Below, in pieces: positions 51,970 to 59,052 of a stretch of DNA of 64,000 nt. The notes below the pieces were generated by a model. It did no database searches. It was not told the origin of the DNA and saw only the letters and a list, made by a program, of their open reading frames with translations. Each line of letters begins with the position of its first letter. Position 1 is the stretch's first letter. The DNA is from Pinibacter aurantiacus (lineage in GTDB: Bacteria; Bacteroidota; Bacteroidia; Chitinophagales; Chitinophagaceae): positions 186,001 to 250,000 of the forward strand of contig NZ_JAHSPG010000014.1 of NCBI RefSeq assembly GCF_019130065.1, given 5' to 3'. The position numbers and the translations under genes were made by a program.

Positions 51970-52096
51970 TTGAGAGTTGAGAATGGAGAGTTGAGAGTTA
52001 TTTGATCAAATTTCATGCTCAAACACATAAAATTATTTGATAATGAACTTACTATACGCTTCAACTCTCAACTCTCCATTCTCAACTCTCAACTAG
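51966..52096. repeat. 34-base perfect inverted repeat of CTCTCAA units, starting in the murI stop codon
   Basis: Left arm 51966-51999 (CTAGTTGAGAGTTGAG...GAGAGTT) and right arm 52063-52096 are exact inverses, separated by 63 bases. The left arm contains the murI stop codon TAG (51967-51969). The right arm ends 12 bases before the rpmH -33 box. Exact identity of the arms suggests recent formation or active correction. Confidence 0.93.
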
Positions 52097-52107
52097 TTCA
52101 AAATTAT

Positions 52108-52138
52108 TTTGAATTTCCCCCTCCCTGATTTACCTTTG
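52108..52138 (+). promoter_or_regulatory. rpmH promoter
   Basis: TTTG (52108-52111), a 19-base spacer and TACCTTTG (52131-52138) give a full match to the Bacteroidota consensus. The leader to the ATG at 52237 is about 90 bases and contains the short inverted repeat CGGGT...ACCCG (52157-52172). Confidence 0.8.
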
Positions 52139-52236
52139 CCGTCCCTTTCACGCCGACGGGTATGGTGACCCGTTGTGAAGTTGAAGTAAAATTGCCGCGA
52201 GGCGCATTAGTTAAAACGGGTTAAAAAAGTAATAAA

Positions 52237-52392
52237 ATGAAACGTACATTTCAACCACACAAACGTCGTCGTAAAACCGTTCACGGTTTCCGTAAACGCA
52301 TGCAAACTGCTAACGGACGTAAAGTATTGGCTTCCCGCCGCAAAAAGGGTCGTAAGAAACTAACTGTTTCTGACGAGAAAAAAGCGAAATAA
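52237..52392 (+). CDS. rpmH: 50S ribosomal protein L34
   Basis: 51 residues, [18 protein letters not shown] at the start and [18 protein letters not shown] near the end, which is the L34 sequence with a short acidic/basic tail. It is a constituent of the large ribosomal subunit. It is the first gene of the conserved rpmH-rnpA-yidD group, with its own strong promoter and a terminator that separates it from rnpA, so that rpmH can be made in excess. Start ATG 52237. Confidence 0.98.
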   Translation: MKRTFQPHKRRRKTVHGFRKRMQTANGRKVLASRRKKGRKKLTVSDEKKAK

Positions 52393-52418
52393 ACCTTAGC
52401 TTTATTCCAAATAATTTA

Positions 52419-52447
52419 TAGCTCCGCTGTTGTGGAGCTATTTTTGT
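52419..52447 (+). terminator. Terminator between rpmH and rnpA
   Basis: Arms TAGCTCC (52419-52425) and GGAGCTA (52434-52440), followed by TTTTTG. It overlaps the first possible rnpA start codons and probably lowers rnpA output relative to L34. Confidence 0.85.
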
Positions 52448-52461
52448 TTAAATCATATTCA

Positions 52462-52857
52462 TTGAGCAAAATACACACATTAGGAAAAACTGAACGGCTT
52501 AAAAGCAGAAAACTGATAGATTCACTTTTTCAGAAAGGTAAGTCTATGAACGTGTTTCCTTTTCGTGTGTACTACATGTTCACAGACCTGAATGCCGACA
52601 CACCAGTACAAGCGGGTGTTAGCGCCAGCAAAAAATACTTTAAGAGGGCAGTAGACAGAAACAGGATCAAACGACTTACCCGCGAAGCATACCGTTTGCA
52701 AAAAATACCTTTGAAAGAAGTGTTACAGGCAAAGAACCTGCAGCTCGCCGTATTTTTTATTTACACCGGTAAAACCATTCCCACCTACATAGAAGTGTTC
52801 GAGAAAATGGGCATTATCGTCAATAAACTTTCGGAACAAATTGTGCAGCGATCATAA
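52462..52857 (+). CDS. rnpA: Ribonuclease P protein component
   Basis: 131 residues from the TTG at 52462. The conserved core is [29 protein letters not shown], whose RNR motif binds RNase [23 protein letters not shown] forms the first helix. The protein assists the ribozyme in 5' processing of tRNA precursors. The frame has no ATG in a plausible place: GTG 52432 and TTG 52444 both lie in the terminator stem or T-run, so I prefer TTG 52462 (then [13 protein letters not shown]). The 3' end overlaps yidD by 17 bases. Confidence 0.92.
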   Translation: MSKIHTLGKTERLKSRKLIDSLFQKGKSMNVFPFRVYYMFTDLNADTPVQAGVSASKKYFKRAVDRNRIKRLTREAYRLQKIPLKEVLQAKNLQLAVFFIYTGKTIPTYIEVFEKMGIIVNKLSEQIVQRS

Positions 52858-53110
52858 CCATATTGAAGAAGTTGAGAAAACAGGCCTGATCAAGCGTATA
52901 TTGATCTTTCCCTTTATTCTGCTGATCAAACTGTATCAGTGGGTCATCTCGCCTATCCTGGGGCCTAAATGTCGCTTCACTCCTACCTGTTCCACCTATG
53001 CCTTGCAAGCTTTCAAAAAGTACGGCCCGCTAAAAGGCTTTTGGCTTGCCTTCAAAAGAATTATCCGCTGCCATCCGTGGGGAGGACATGGGTATGATCC
53101 ATTGCCTTAG
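52841..53110 (+). CDS. yidD: Membrane protein insertion efficiency factor YidD
   Basis: 89 residues from a TTG at 52841. The family core [25 protein letters not shown], followed by the [24 protein letters not shown] end, is unmistakable. YidD is a small amphipathic protein at the inner membrane that helps YidC-dependent insertion. The start is uncertain: TTG 52841 overlaps rnpA by 17 bases and gives 20 extra N-terminal residues, while a TTG at 52901 would start just before the core. The usual next gene, yidC, is absent here. Confidence 0.93.
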   Translation: MCSDHNHIEEVEKTGLIKRILIFPFILLIKLYQWVISPILGPKCRFTPTCSTYALQAFKKYGPLKGFWLAFKRIIRCHPWGGHGYDPLP

Positions 53111-53119
53111 GCACGGATC

Positions 53120-53257
53120 AATTAATAATTAATAATTAGTAATTAATAGGTGTCACACCATAAGTCTAACACAAGCTAACCTTTGTGCGAATAAAAATAG
53201 AGCGGCATTCAATAAAGAATGCCGCTCTATTAATTCTTAATTATTAATTATTAATTG
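53120..53257. repeat. TTAATTA heptamer arms around a bidirectional terminator
   Basis: Left arm 53120-53148 (ATTAATAATTAATAATTAGT) lies ten bases after the yidD stop; right arm 53231-53257 (CTTAATTATTAATTATTAAT) lies four bases before the stop of the opposing lipoprotein gene. The hairpin 53197-53230 is in the loop. Same plan as 46107-46243. Confidence 0.85.
53197..53230. terminator. Bidirectional terminator between yidD and the lipoprotein gene
   Basis: Perfect 14-base arms ATAGAGCGGCATTC (53197-53210) and GAATGCCGCTCTAT (53217-53230), loop AATAAA, flanked by AAAAATAG on the left and TATTAATT on the right. It serves convergent genes. Confidence 0.85.
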
Positions 53258-53261
53258 GCTC

Positions 53262-53870
53262 TTACTGTTTCAGCATTTTCACTGTTCTATCCAACACTTC
53301 TCTTGCATCTGGAGCTGTGTAGAATTTATATACTTCCGGAGCTTTGTCGTTGTCTGAGCTGAAAGAACCAGGCAATTGATTGAATGGCCCGAAGATCTGA
53401 GCGTCTGTGTTAACGCTTACTTTCTGCAATTTGCCCGGTACGATGAAGAAGTTCTTTTTAGCTTCTGTAACGCCCTGGCCATTTAGCAATTGTTGCAAGC
53501 TGTCAACTTTGTCCTGCAACTGAGCCTGTGTAATTTTTGTTTCACCAGGACCGCTGCCAAAGTTTTTATAACCACCAACCAAAGTATCCGTTTTCAAGTT
53601 CAATACATACAAACCCGGTGCATCTACATCAAAGCTTTTTTTGCCAGATGGCGTTTCCACATTCAGTACAACTTTATCTCCTGTATTAAAAGTTACATAT
53701 TGTTCGTTATGCTGAGTGCCCGGTTCTTGTTTAATGTTTGCCATGTTCTGTGCATCAACAGTCAGCTTACCGCTCGACATGATCAATACTTTTTTTGTGT
53801 TGCTACCACCTGAGCATGATACGAGAGCAACAAAGGCTGCGATCGTTACCAGGGAAAATAATTTTTTCAT
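53262..53870 (-). CDS. Hypothetical lipoprotein
   Basis: 202 residues from the ATG at 53868-53870. The signal peptide MKKLFSLVTIAAFVALVSC ends in a lipobox (VSC, then GGS), so it is probably a lipid-anchored envelope protein. The body has a repeated beta-type pattern and a short coiled-coil-like helix (ITQAQLQDKVDSLQQLLNG, about 120-138). I recognise no domain. An in-frame extension to 53948 runs through the sod terminator and is rejected. It is downstream of the superoxide dismutase gene but behind its terminator. Confidence 0.75.
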   Translation of the reverse strand: MKKLFSLVTIAAFVALVSCSGGSNTKKVLIMSSGKLTVDAQNMANIKQEPGTQHNEQYVTFNTGDKVVLNVETPSGKKSFDVDAPGLYVLNLKTDTLVGGYKNFGSGPGETKITQAQLQDKVDSLQQLLNGQGVTEAKKNFFIVPGKLQKVSVNTDAQIFGPFNQLPGSFSSDNDKAPEVYKFYTAPDAREVLDRTVKMLKQ

Positions 53871-53913
53871 TCCTTGTGTTTTAAATGGTTGAAAGGTTTT
53901 TCTGTTAATATTA

Positions 53914-53942
53914 AAAAGAATCCCGGAGCTAAAGTTCCGGGA
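53914..53942 (-). terminator. Terminator of the superoxide dismutase gene
   Basis: Arms ATCCCGGA (53919-53926) and TCCGGGAT (53935-53942), with TTCTTTTTAA on the minus strand after the stem. Thirty-four bases after the sod stop. Confidence 0.85.
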
Positions 53943-53975
53943 TCGCAAATAACAACTTTTTTTTATTCGGTCTGG

Positions 53976-54584
53976 TTATTTTGTAGCAGCGGCAAAACGC
54001 TCGGCTACTTTGTTCCAGTTAACTACGTTCCAGAAAGCTGCAAGATATTCAGGACGACGGTTCTGATATTTCAGGTAGTAAGCATGTTCCCATACGTCAA
54101 CACCCAAAACCGGAGCGCCTTTTACTTCTGCAACATCCATCAAAGGATTGTCCTGGTTTGGAGTAGAAGAAACTTCCAGTTTGCCATCTTTTACCAACAA
54201 CCAAGCCCAGCCGCTACCGAAACGTGTAGCACCCGCAGTGTTGAATTTTTCTTTGAATGCATCGAAAGATCCAAAAGCTGCGTTGATAGCATCAGCTAAT
54301 GCGCCGCTTGGCTGACCACCGGCATTTGGTGCCAATGACTCCCAGAAAAAGCTGTGGTTCCAATGACCGCCACCGTTGTTGCGTACAGCTGGAGAAATAG
54401 TACCTGCAGCAGCAACTAGTTCTTCAAGACTTTTATTCTCATTTGGAGTTCCTGCAATTGCTTTATTCAGATTATCTACATAAGCCTGGTGGTGTTTACC
54501 ATGGTGAATCTTCATAGTAAGCTCATCGATGTGAGGCTCCAGGGCATTGTGCGCATAAGGCAGCGCAGGTAATGTAAATGCCAT
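53976..54584 (-). CDS. Superoxide dismutase, Fe/Mn family
   Basis: 202 residues. The metal ligands are present: His27 (KIHHGKHH), His77 (WNHSFFW), Asp163 and His167 ([18 protein letters not shown]). The enzyme converts superoxide to oxygen and peroxide in the cytoplasm. The [11 protein letters not shown] segment is of the type in which iron/manganese preference cannot be read safely. A possible -7 box TACATTTG (54639-54646, minus strand) lies 55 bases upstream. It is a monocistronic gene. Confidence 0.96.
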   Translation of the reverse strand: MAFTLPALPYAHNALEPHIDELTMKIHHGKHHQAYVDNLNKAIAGTPNENKSLEELVAAAGTISPAVRNNGGGHWNHSFFWESLAPNAGGQPSGALADAINAAFGSFDAFKEKFNTAGATRFGSGWAWLLVKDGKLEVSSTPNQDNPLMDVAEVKGAPVLGVDVWEHAYYLKYQNRRPEYLAAFWNVVNWNKVAERFAAATK

Positions 54585-54659
54585 AATTATAAGTTTTTAA
54601 GATTTAAATGATTGTTCTAAAATTCTTTGACCAGATAACAAATGTAATGGTTTTTTTGT

Positions 54660-54741
54660 GAGTGGAGAGTTGAGAATTGAGAGTTGGCGGACATCAAGTG
54701 CAAGTCGCTGAAAGAACGCTCCACTCTCAACTCTCCACTTA
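54660..54741. repeat. CTCTCAA heptamer arms after tadA
   Basis: Left arm 54660-54687 (GAGTGGAGAGTTGAGAATTG) and right arm 54721-54741 (CCACTCTCAACTCTCCACTT) enclose 33 bases. The right arm begins two bases after the tadA stop in the minus direction. They lie between tadA and the sod promoter. Confidence 0.85.
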
Positions 54742-54742
54742 T

Positions 54743-55180
54743 TCACCTTCTCGCTTTAAAAAAACTCTTCATCAGCTCTGCACACTCCTGCCTCATCGTG
54801 CCGGTGGTGATCACTGTTTTGGGATGAAAGGGAAAATTAACCCCGGTGATGCGTTTGTGTCCGTTTTTTTCATCATCGGCTCCCCACACGATCCTGCCCA
54901 CTTTTGCCCAGTACAGGGCGCCGGCACACATCAGGCAGGGCTCAACGGTTACGTATAGAGTAGCCTCCGGCAAATATTTTGCCCCGATAAAGTTGAATGC
55001 AGAAGTGAGTGCAATAATCTCCGCATGAGCAGTAGGATCGTTTAATTTTTCAACCTGGTTATATCCTCTTGCTATGATCTTATCATTCATCACCACTATG
55101 GCGCCCACGGGCACTTCGCCTTCGTCAAAAGCCTTCTGAGCTTCGCGGTATGCCATCTGCATGTAATATTCATCTGTCAT
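54743..55180 (-). CDS. tadA: tRNA adenosine(34) deaminase / nucleoside deaminase
   Basis: 145 residues of the cytidine-deaminase-like fold. Zinc and proton-shuttle residues: HAE (His52, Glu54) and PCxxC (EPCLMCAGAL, Cys82 and Cys85). Sequence and length match TadA, which converts A34 to inosine in tRNA(Arg); a guanine-deaminase relation cannot be fully excluded. Divergent from the aldehyde dehydrogenase gene, with a TTTGAAAA array between them. Start ATG 55178-55180. Confidence 0.9.
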   Translation of the reverse strand: MTDEYYMQMAYREAQKAFDEGEVPVGAIVVMNDKIIARGYNQVEKLNDPTAHAEIIALTSAFNFIGAKYLPEATLYVTVEPCLMCAGALYWAKVGRIVWGADDEKNGHKRITGVNFPFHPKTVITTGTMRQECAELMKSFFKARR

Positions 55181-55220
55181 GGAACGAAATTATTTATTTG
55201 CGCTGAATTGGTGTAAATTG

Positions 55221-55255
55221 AATTTGAAAATTTGAGGATTTGAAAATTTGAAAAT
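55221..55255. repeat. One-sided TTTGAAAA octamer array
   Basis: Units TTTGAAAA, TTTGAGGA, TTTGAAAA, TTTGAAAA in a divergent spacer, with no inverse partner nearby. Same family as 6668-6830, 8434-8616 and 61295-61447. Confidence 0.8.
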
Positions 55256-55310
55256 GGAGGGATACATTGAACATCAAATCCTAAAAAAGACTTCACACTA
55301 ACTTCCACCT

Positions 55311-56732
55311 ATGCTTGCAAACGTTCCGGATATTGTTCCTGCTTCTACGATGCCTTACAACACTTTAACGGGTAATGCAGAAAGATTGCGCAGTTATTAT
55401 GAATCAGGCGCCACAAGAAGTTATGAGTTCAGAAAGCAACAATTGCAGCGCTTCAAGCAGGCGATTATTGAGCATGAAGAAGAAATTTTGCAGGCGCTTT
55501 TCACAGACCTGAAAAAAAATGCCGCGGAAGCTTATGCAACTGAAATTGGATTGACGCTTGCAGAAATAAACAATGCACTAAAGAATCTACACAAATGGAT
55601 GCGTCCGGAAAGAGCAAGGACCAACCTCGTAAATCTTCCTTCTAAAAGTTTTTTGCTTCATGATCCACTGGGCGTGGTGTTTATTATTGCTCCGTGGAAT
55701 TATCCTTTTCAACTTTGCATGCTGCCGCTTGCGGGAGCAATTGCCGGCGGAAATTGTATCGTAGTAAAGCCTTCAGAACTTTCGCCAGCAACCGCTGCTG
55801 TTATCGAAAAGATCATTGAAAAAACATTCTCCAGCGAGTATATTTTCGTTGCACAGGGAGATGGGTCCGTTGTAGTTCCGGAGCTGATGAACAAGTTCCG
55901 TTTTGATCACGTTTTTTATACCGGCAGTATTCCTGTTGGAAAAAGTATTTATGAACTGGCGGCGAAAAACCTTGTACCTGTTACACTTGAGCTTGGAGGA
56001 AAAAGTCCCTGCATTGTAGAAAGTGACGCGGCTTTGAAAACGGCGGTCAAAAGGATTGCCCTGGGAAAATTTACAAATGCGGGCCAAACCTGCATTGCGC
56101 CCGATTACGTACTGGTACATGATTCTATAAAAGAGCAATTCATTCAATCACTCACGGAGGCGATAAAACAAATGTATGGTGAGGACCCGTCTAACAGTGA
56201 TGACTATGGTAAAATCATCACAAGGAGAAGGTTTGACAATCTTGTAAAATATTTACAGCAGGGGAAAATCATTCATGGCGGGAAGACTAACGCAGAGAAA
56301 CTTTACATTTCACCAACTTTAATAACCGATGTAAGCCTTGATAGTCCTTTGATGAATGAAGAAATTTTCGGCCCCGTATTTCCTATAATTTCTTATTCCA
56401 CTTTTGAAGAAGCCAGGAAAATTGTTGCGCAAAACCCTGATCCGCTAGCGTTTTATATTTTTACCAATTCGAAGGAAAAGGAGCAGCAATGGCTGCAAAA
56501 TATTAGCTTCGGCGGCGGTTGCGTGAATAATACGGCGCTACATTTTACAAATGACTATTTGCCTTTCGGTGGTATTCGCAACAGTGGTATTGGTCGCTAT
56601 CATGGCAAATACTCTTTCGAACTATTTACTCATACAAAAGCTGTGTTAAAAACACCTAATTGGATCGACCCTTCATTAAAATATCCGCCATACGAGGGCA
56701 AACTGAAGTGGTTGAAAAGAATATTGAAATAA
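55311..56732 (+). CDS. Aldehyde dehydrogenase, class 3-like
   Basis: 473 residues with the catalytic Glu227 (VTLELGGKSPCIV), Cys261 (FTNAGQTCIAPDYVLV) and the PWNYPFQL loop (128-135). The short N-terminus and the C-terminal hydrophobic-basic tail (KWLKRILK) resemble ALDH3/fatty-aldehyde dehydrogenases, which often associate with membranes. It oxidises aldehydes with NAD(P). It is followed by a glutathione-peroxidase-like gene after 51 bases; together they may handle lipid-peroxidation products, which is inference. Confidence 0.93.
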   Translation: MLANVPDIVPASTMPYNTLTGNAERLRSYYESGATRSYEFRKQQLQRFKQAIIEHEEEILQALFTDLKKNAAEAYATEIGLTLAEINNALKNLHKWMRPERARTNLVNLPSKSFLLHDPLGVVFIIAPWNYPFQLCMLPLAGAIAGGNCIVVKPSELSPATAAVIEKIIEKTFSSEYIFVAQGDGSVVVPELMNKFRFDHVFYTGSIPVGKSIYELAAKNLVPVTLELGGKSPCIVESDAALKTAVKRIALGKFTNAGQTCIAPDYVLVHDSIKEQFIQSLTEAIKQMYGEDPSNSDDYGKIITRRRFDNLVKYLQQGKIIHGGKTNAEKLYISPTLITDVSLDSPLMNEEIFGPVFPIISYSTFEEARKIVAQNPDPLAFYIFTNSKEKEQQWLQNISFGGGCVNNTALHFTNDYLPFGGIRNSGIGRYHGKYSFELFTHTKAVLKTPNWIDPSLKYPPYEGKLKWLKRILK

Positions 56733-56745
56733 TTTTATCGTCAAC

Positions 56746-56778
56746 GCTTTTTACTTTTCACATTCTACTTTTTACTTA
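56746..56778. repeat. TTTTTAC-type array before the peroxidase gene
   Basis: Units CGCTTTT, TACTTTT, CACATTC, TACTTTT, TACTTAG in one orientation, ending just before the ATG. Related to the AAAAGTC family at 3307-3411 and 39030-39062. Confidence 0.6.
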
Positions 56779-56783
56779 GCATT

Positions 56784-57374
56784 ATGACCGGCAGACAAAA
56801 AATATTGAAAGCAGTTTATCCTTTATTGATGAAGATTACAAACGTATTTGGCGCAAAGAATAAGGCGCTGGAGAACACCGAAAAATCAACATCGGTCACC
56901 TCCATATATGATTTGCCTTTGCTGTTAAACAACGGCCAACATGTTCCTATGAATAGTTTTAAAGGCAAGAAAATATTACTGGTAAACACCGCCAGCGATT
57001 GCGGCTACACCGGCCAATACAGCGAATTACAAAGTTTGTACAACGAGTTCAACAAAGACCTTGTTGTGATAGGATTTCCCGCCAACGATTTCAAAGAACA
57101 GGAAAAAGGCAACGATGAAGAAATTGCCAGCTTTTGCAAAATCAATTATGGCGTTACTTTTCCGCTGGCCGCAAAAAGCACCGTGGTAAAAGGCAGCCAC
57201 CAAAATGCTATTTTCAATTGGCTAAGCAACAAAGAAAAAAATGGCTGGAACGATCAACAGCCATCATGGAACTTCTCCAAATACCTTGTTGATGAAAAAG
57301 GAACGCTGACAAACTATTTTGACCCATCAGTGTCGCCGTTAAGTGAGGAAGTAGTCAACTCTATAAAAAGATAG
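56784..57374 (+). CDS. Glutathione-peroxidase-family thiol peroxidase
   Basis: 196 residues with a thioredoxin-like fold. The peroxidatic cysteine is Cys73 (NTASDCGYTGQYSEL), and the tryptophan-asparagine pair of the catalytic tetrad is Trp162-Asn163 (SWNFSKYL). The glutamine usually in NQFG is replaced: the loop reads FPANDFKEQ with Asp102. Members without selenocysteine act as thioredoxin-dependent peroxidases; the substitution may be normal for this lineage. An N-terminal hydrophobic extension of about 40 residues (KAVYPLLMKITNVFG) precedes the domain and might be an amphipathic membrane contact rather than a cleaved signal. Confidence 0.9.
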   Translation: MTGRQKILKAVYPLLMKITNVFGAKNKALENTEKSTSVTSIYDLPLLLNNGQHVPMNSFKGKKILLVNTASDCGYTGQYSELQSLYNEFNKDLVVIGFPANDFKEQEKGNDEEIASFCKINYGVTFPLAAKSTVVKGSHQNAIFNWLSNKEKNGWNDQQPSWNFSKYLVDEKGTLTNYFDPSVSPLSEEVVNSIKR

Positions 57375-57399
57375 TTGTATGCGCAGCTTTCTTTTTTTA

Positions 57400-57587
57400 C
57401 CACTAGGGCACTCAGGGCACTAAGCTCCACTAAGCGTTTTTTTTTACCACAGAGATAACAGAGATTTTTTCACAGAGGAAAGGAGATTTGTGAACCACTC
57501 ATTCGTTCCCACTGTTTCGGGAGCCAAACTTTTAAAGCAACGCCTCCGGTTTCTCTGTGAAAAAAACTCCTTTCCTCCGTGGTTAAA
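57400..57587. repeat. CACTAAGG array and CACAGAGG inverted arms
   Basis: A one-sided CACTAAG array (57400-57435) is followed by a CACAGAGG-type left arm (57444-57485: CCACAGAGATAACAGAG, TTTTTTCACAGAGGAAAGG) and right arm (57541-57587: inverse). This fills most of the 308-base gap between the peroxidase gene and the small CxxC protein gene. Confidence 0.8.
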
Positions 57588-57655
57588 TTTTCCTCAAGCG
57601 AAGCCAGGAACCCTGACCACTATCTGAATACGACCATTCTTTCTCTCTAATTTCT

Positions 57656-57663
57656 TAACTTTG
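57656..57663 (+). promoter_or_regulatory. -7 box of the small membrane protein gene
   Basis: TAACTTTG matches the consensus, 20 bases before the ATG. No -33 TTTG is visible. Confidence 0.55.
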
Positions 57664-57682
57664 CCGTCTAATATCATCGTGC

Positions 57683-57904
57683 ATGAAAAAGAGAATTGTG
57701 CCTGTTGTTTTGGTTATTTTGTTGAGTTTCAGTCTTTCTGTGGCGAAAGCGCAATGCTCTATTTGTACAAAAACGGCCCAGCAGCTGGGAGAAAAACCCG
57801 CAAAAGCATTGAATGTCGGCATTCTTTACCTGGGATTTATGCCATTGGCCATTCTCGGATTCATCGGCTTTCAGTGGTGGAAGAACAATAGGCAGACAAA
57901 TTAA
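57683..57904 (+). CDS. Small membrane protein with CxxC motif
   Basis: 73 residues: signal peptide or first helix (about 5-23, ending KAQ), the pair CSICTK (Cys25, Cys28), a short conserved segment TAQQLGEKPAKALNVG and a second membrane helix (about 46-65). It matches a small family common in Bacteroidota with no assigned function. The cysteine pair may be redox-active or bind metal. The stop codon lies two bases from that of meaB on the other strand. Confidence 0.82.
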   Translation: MKKRIVPVVLVILLSFSLSVAKAQCSICTKTAQQLGEKPAKALNVGILYLGFMPLAILGFIGFQWWKNNRQTN

Positions 57905-57906
57905 TA

Positions 57907-58773
57907 TTACCATTTTTCTACAAACGCATATAAGTTAAAGCTCTTGTCTCCAAGGGCTTTTTTTATGTCTTCTTTTAAAGACAACTTATCAATGTCCTTC
58001 ATCCTTTTATGCTGAATTAAATGAAATGCTTTTTCAGTAAGCAACCATTCTTTTTTATTGTTGGCGGTTTGCGTTTTCAATCTTTCATTGATCGTGTGAA
58101 AAAGCTTTTCCACCCCTTCTCCTTGTGATGCTATTGTTTTTACAATTGCGGGTGCTTCTTTTTTGTGATTGGTAGAAAGCAGCAATTGCAGGTTCTTCAT
58201 GAAGAGATCAGCAGCGGGGCGGTCGCTCTTGTTAACTACGAAAATGTCAGCGATTTCCATGAGGCCGGATTTCATTGCTTGTACTTCATCTCCCGATTCC
58301 GGCACCAGCACAACAACGGTGATGTCGGCCAGGCCCGCAATTTCAATTTCACTTTGCCCAACGCCAACGGTTTCAATAATAATGTAGTCGAAAACAGCGG
58401 TTTTAACGAGATCCGTGAGTTCAATGATCTTCGGATGCAAGCCTCCCAAAGCTCCGCGACTTGCCAGTGAGCGGATGAAAACATTCGGATTGTTGTACCA
58501 CTCGCTCATCCGTATCCGGTCCCCTAATAAAGCACCGAGGTTGAAAGGAGAAGACGGGTCCACGCACAACACAGCCACCTGTTTTCCATGCTTTACCATT
58601 TCTTTGATCAGCTCATTGGTAAGTGTACTTTTTCCAGCACCGGGCGGACCAGTTATTCCAATAACGGGCGTGGCAATATGTGGGATTGATTTTAAAATGT
58701 CTTCATATCCGGGAACTTCGTTTTCAACAAGCGAAATGCTTCGGGCTAAAGACTTTATATCGTGATCTGGCAT
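57907..58773 (-). CDS. meaB: Methylmalonyl-CoA mutase-associated GTPase MeaB
   Basis: 288 residues. The P-loop GITGPPGAGKSTLTNELI, DPSSPFNLGALLGDRIRM (switch/base motifs), IIIETVGVGQSEIEIA and the NKSD-type specificity motif (VVNKSDRPAA) are diagnostic of MeaB/ArgK. It gates cofactor loading and rescues inactivated cobalamin in acyl-CoA mutases, so it should act with a mutase whose B12 subunit may be the protein at 2864-3283. I start at ATG 58771-58773 (MPDHDIKSLARS): the upstream in-frame extension translates a CTCAAAA repeat array. Confidence 0.94.
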   Translation of the reverse strand: MPDHDIKSLARSISLVENEVPGYEDILKSIPHIATPVIGITGPPGAGKSTLTNELIKEMVKHGKQVAVLCVDPSSPFNLGALLGDRIRMSEWYNNPNVFIRSLASRGALGGLHPKIIELTDLVKTAVFDYIIIETVGVGQSEIEIAGLADITVVVLVPESGDEVQAMKSGLMEIADIFVVNKSDRPAADLFMKNLQLLLSTNHKKEAPAIVKTIASQGEGVEKLFHTINERLKTQTANNKKEWLLTEKAFHLIQHKRMKDIDKLSLKEDIKKALGDKSFNLYAFVEKW

Positions 58774-58780
58774 GGCAAGT

Positions 58781-58816
58781 TCTGAGTTATGAGTTTTGAG
58801 TTTTGAGTTTTGAGTC
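58781..58816. repeat. TTTTGAG heptamer array directly before meaB
   Basis: Five or more 7-nt units (CTCAAAA three times, CTCATAA, CTCAGAA on the minus strand) ending seven bases before the meaB start codon. A second array of TTTTGAA units lies at 58876-58906 in the same orientation. Confidence 0.8.
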
Positions 58817-59052
58817 AGCCTCATCCAGTTCTCCTGCTTTGCATGGTACAGTTGCATGGAGAGGCTACACTAAAATCTTTTGAATTTTGAATTTTCTCTT
58901 TTGACTTATTATCAGTTTGTGACCAATGCACAAATCTATTATTTACCCATCAGATATCCACTAACTATTGCTTACTTTGCGACCCTGAGAGCAAAGTTAT
59001 AAGATCATTAAACCTGACCTCCCTATGATTTTAACCCCCTGCTGAGATTTGT

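Noticed and set aside
57661-57891. 76-codon plus-strand frame overlapping the small CxxC protein
   Set aside because: The other frame (57683-57904) has a signal sequence, a second helix and the family pattern; this one is its shadow.
58774-58857. N-terminal extension of meaB
   Set aside because: It translates the CTCAAAA array; the MeaB family begins near MPDHDIKSL.
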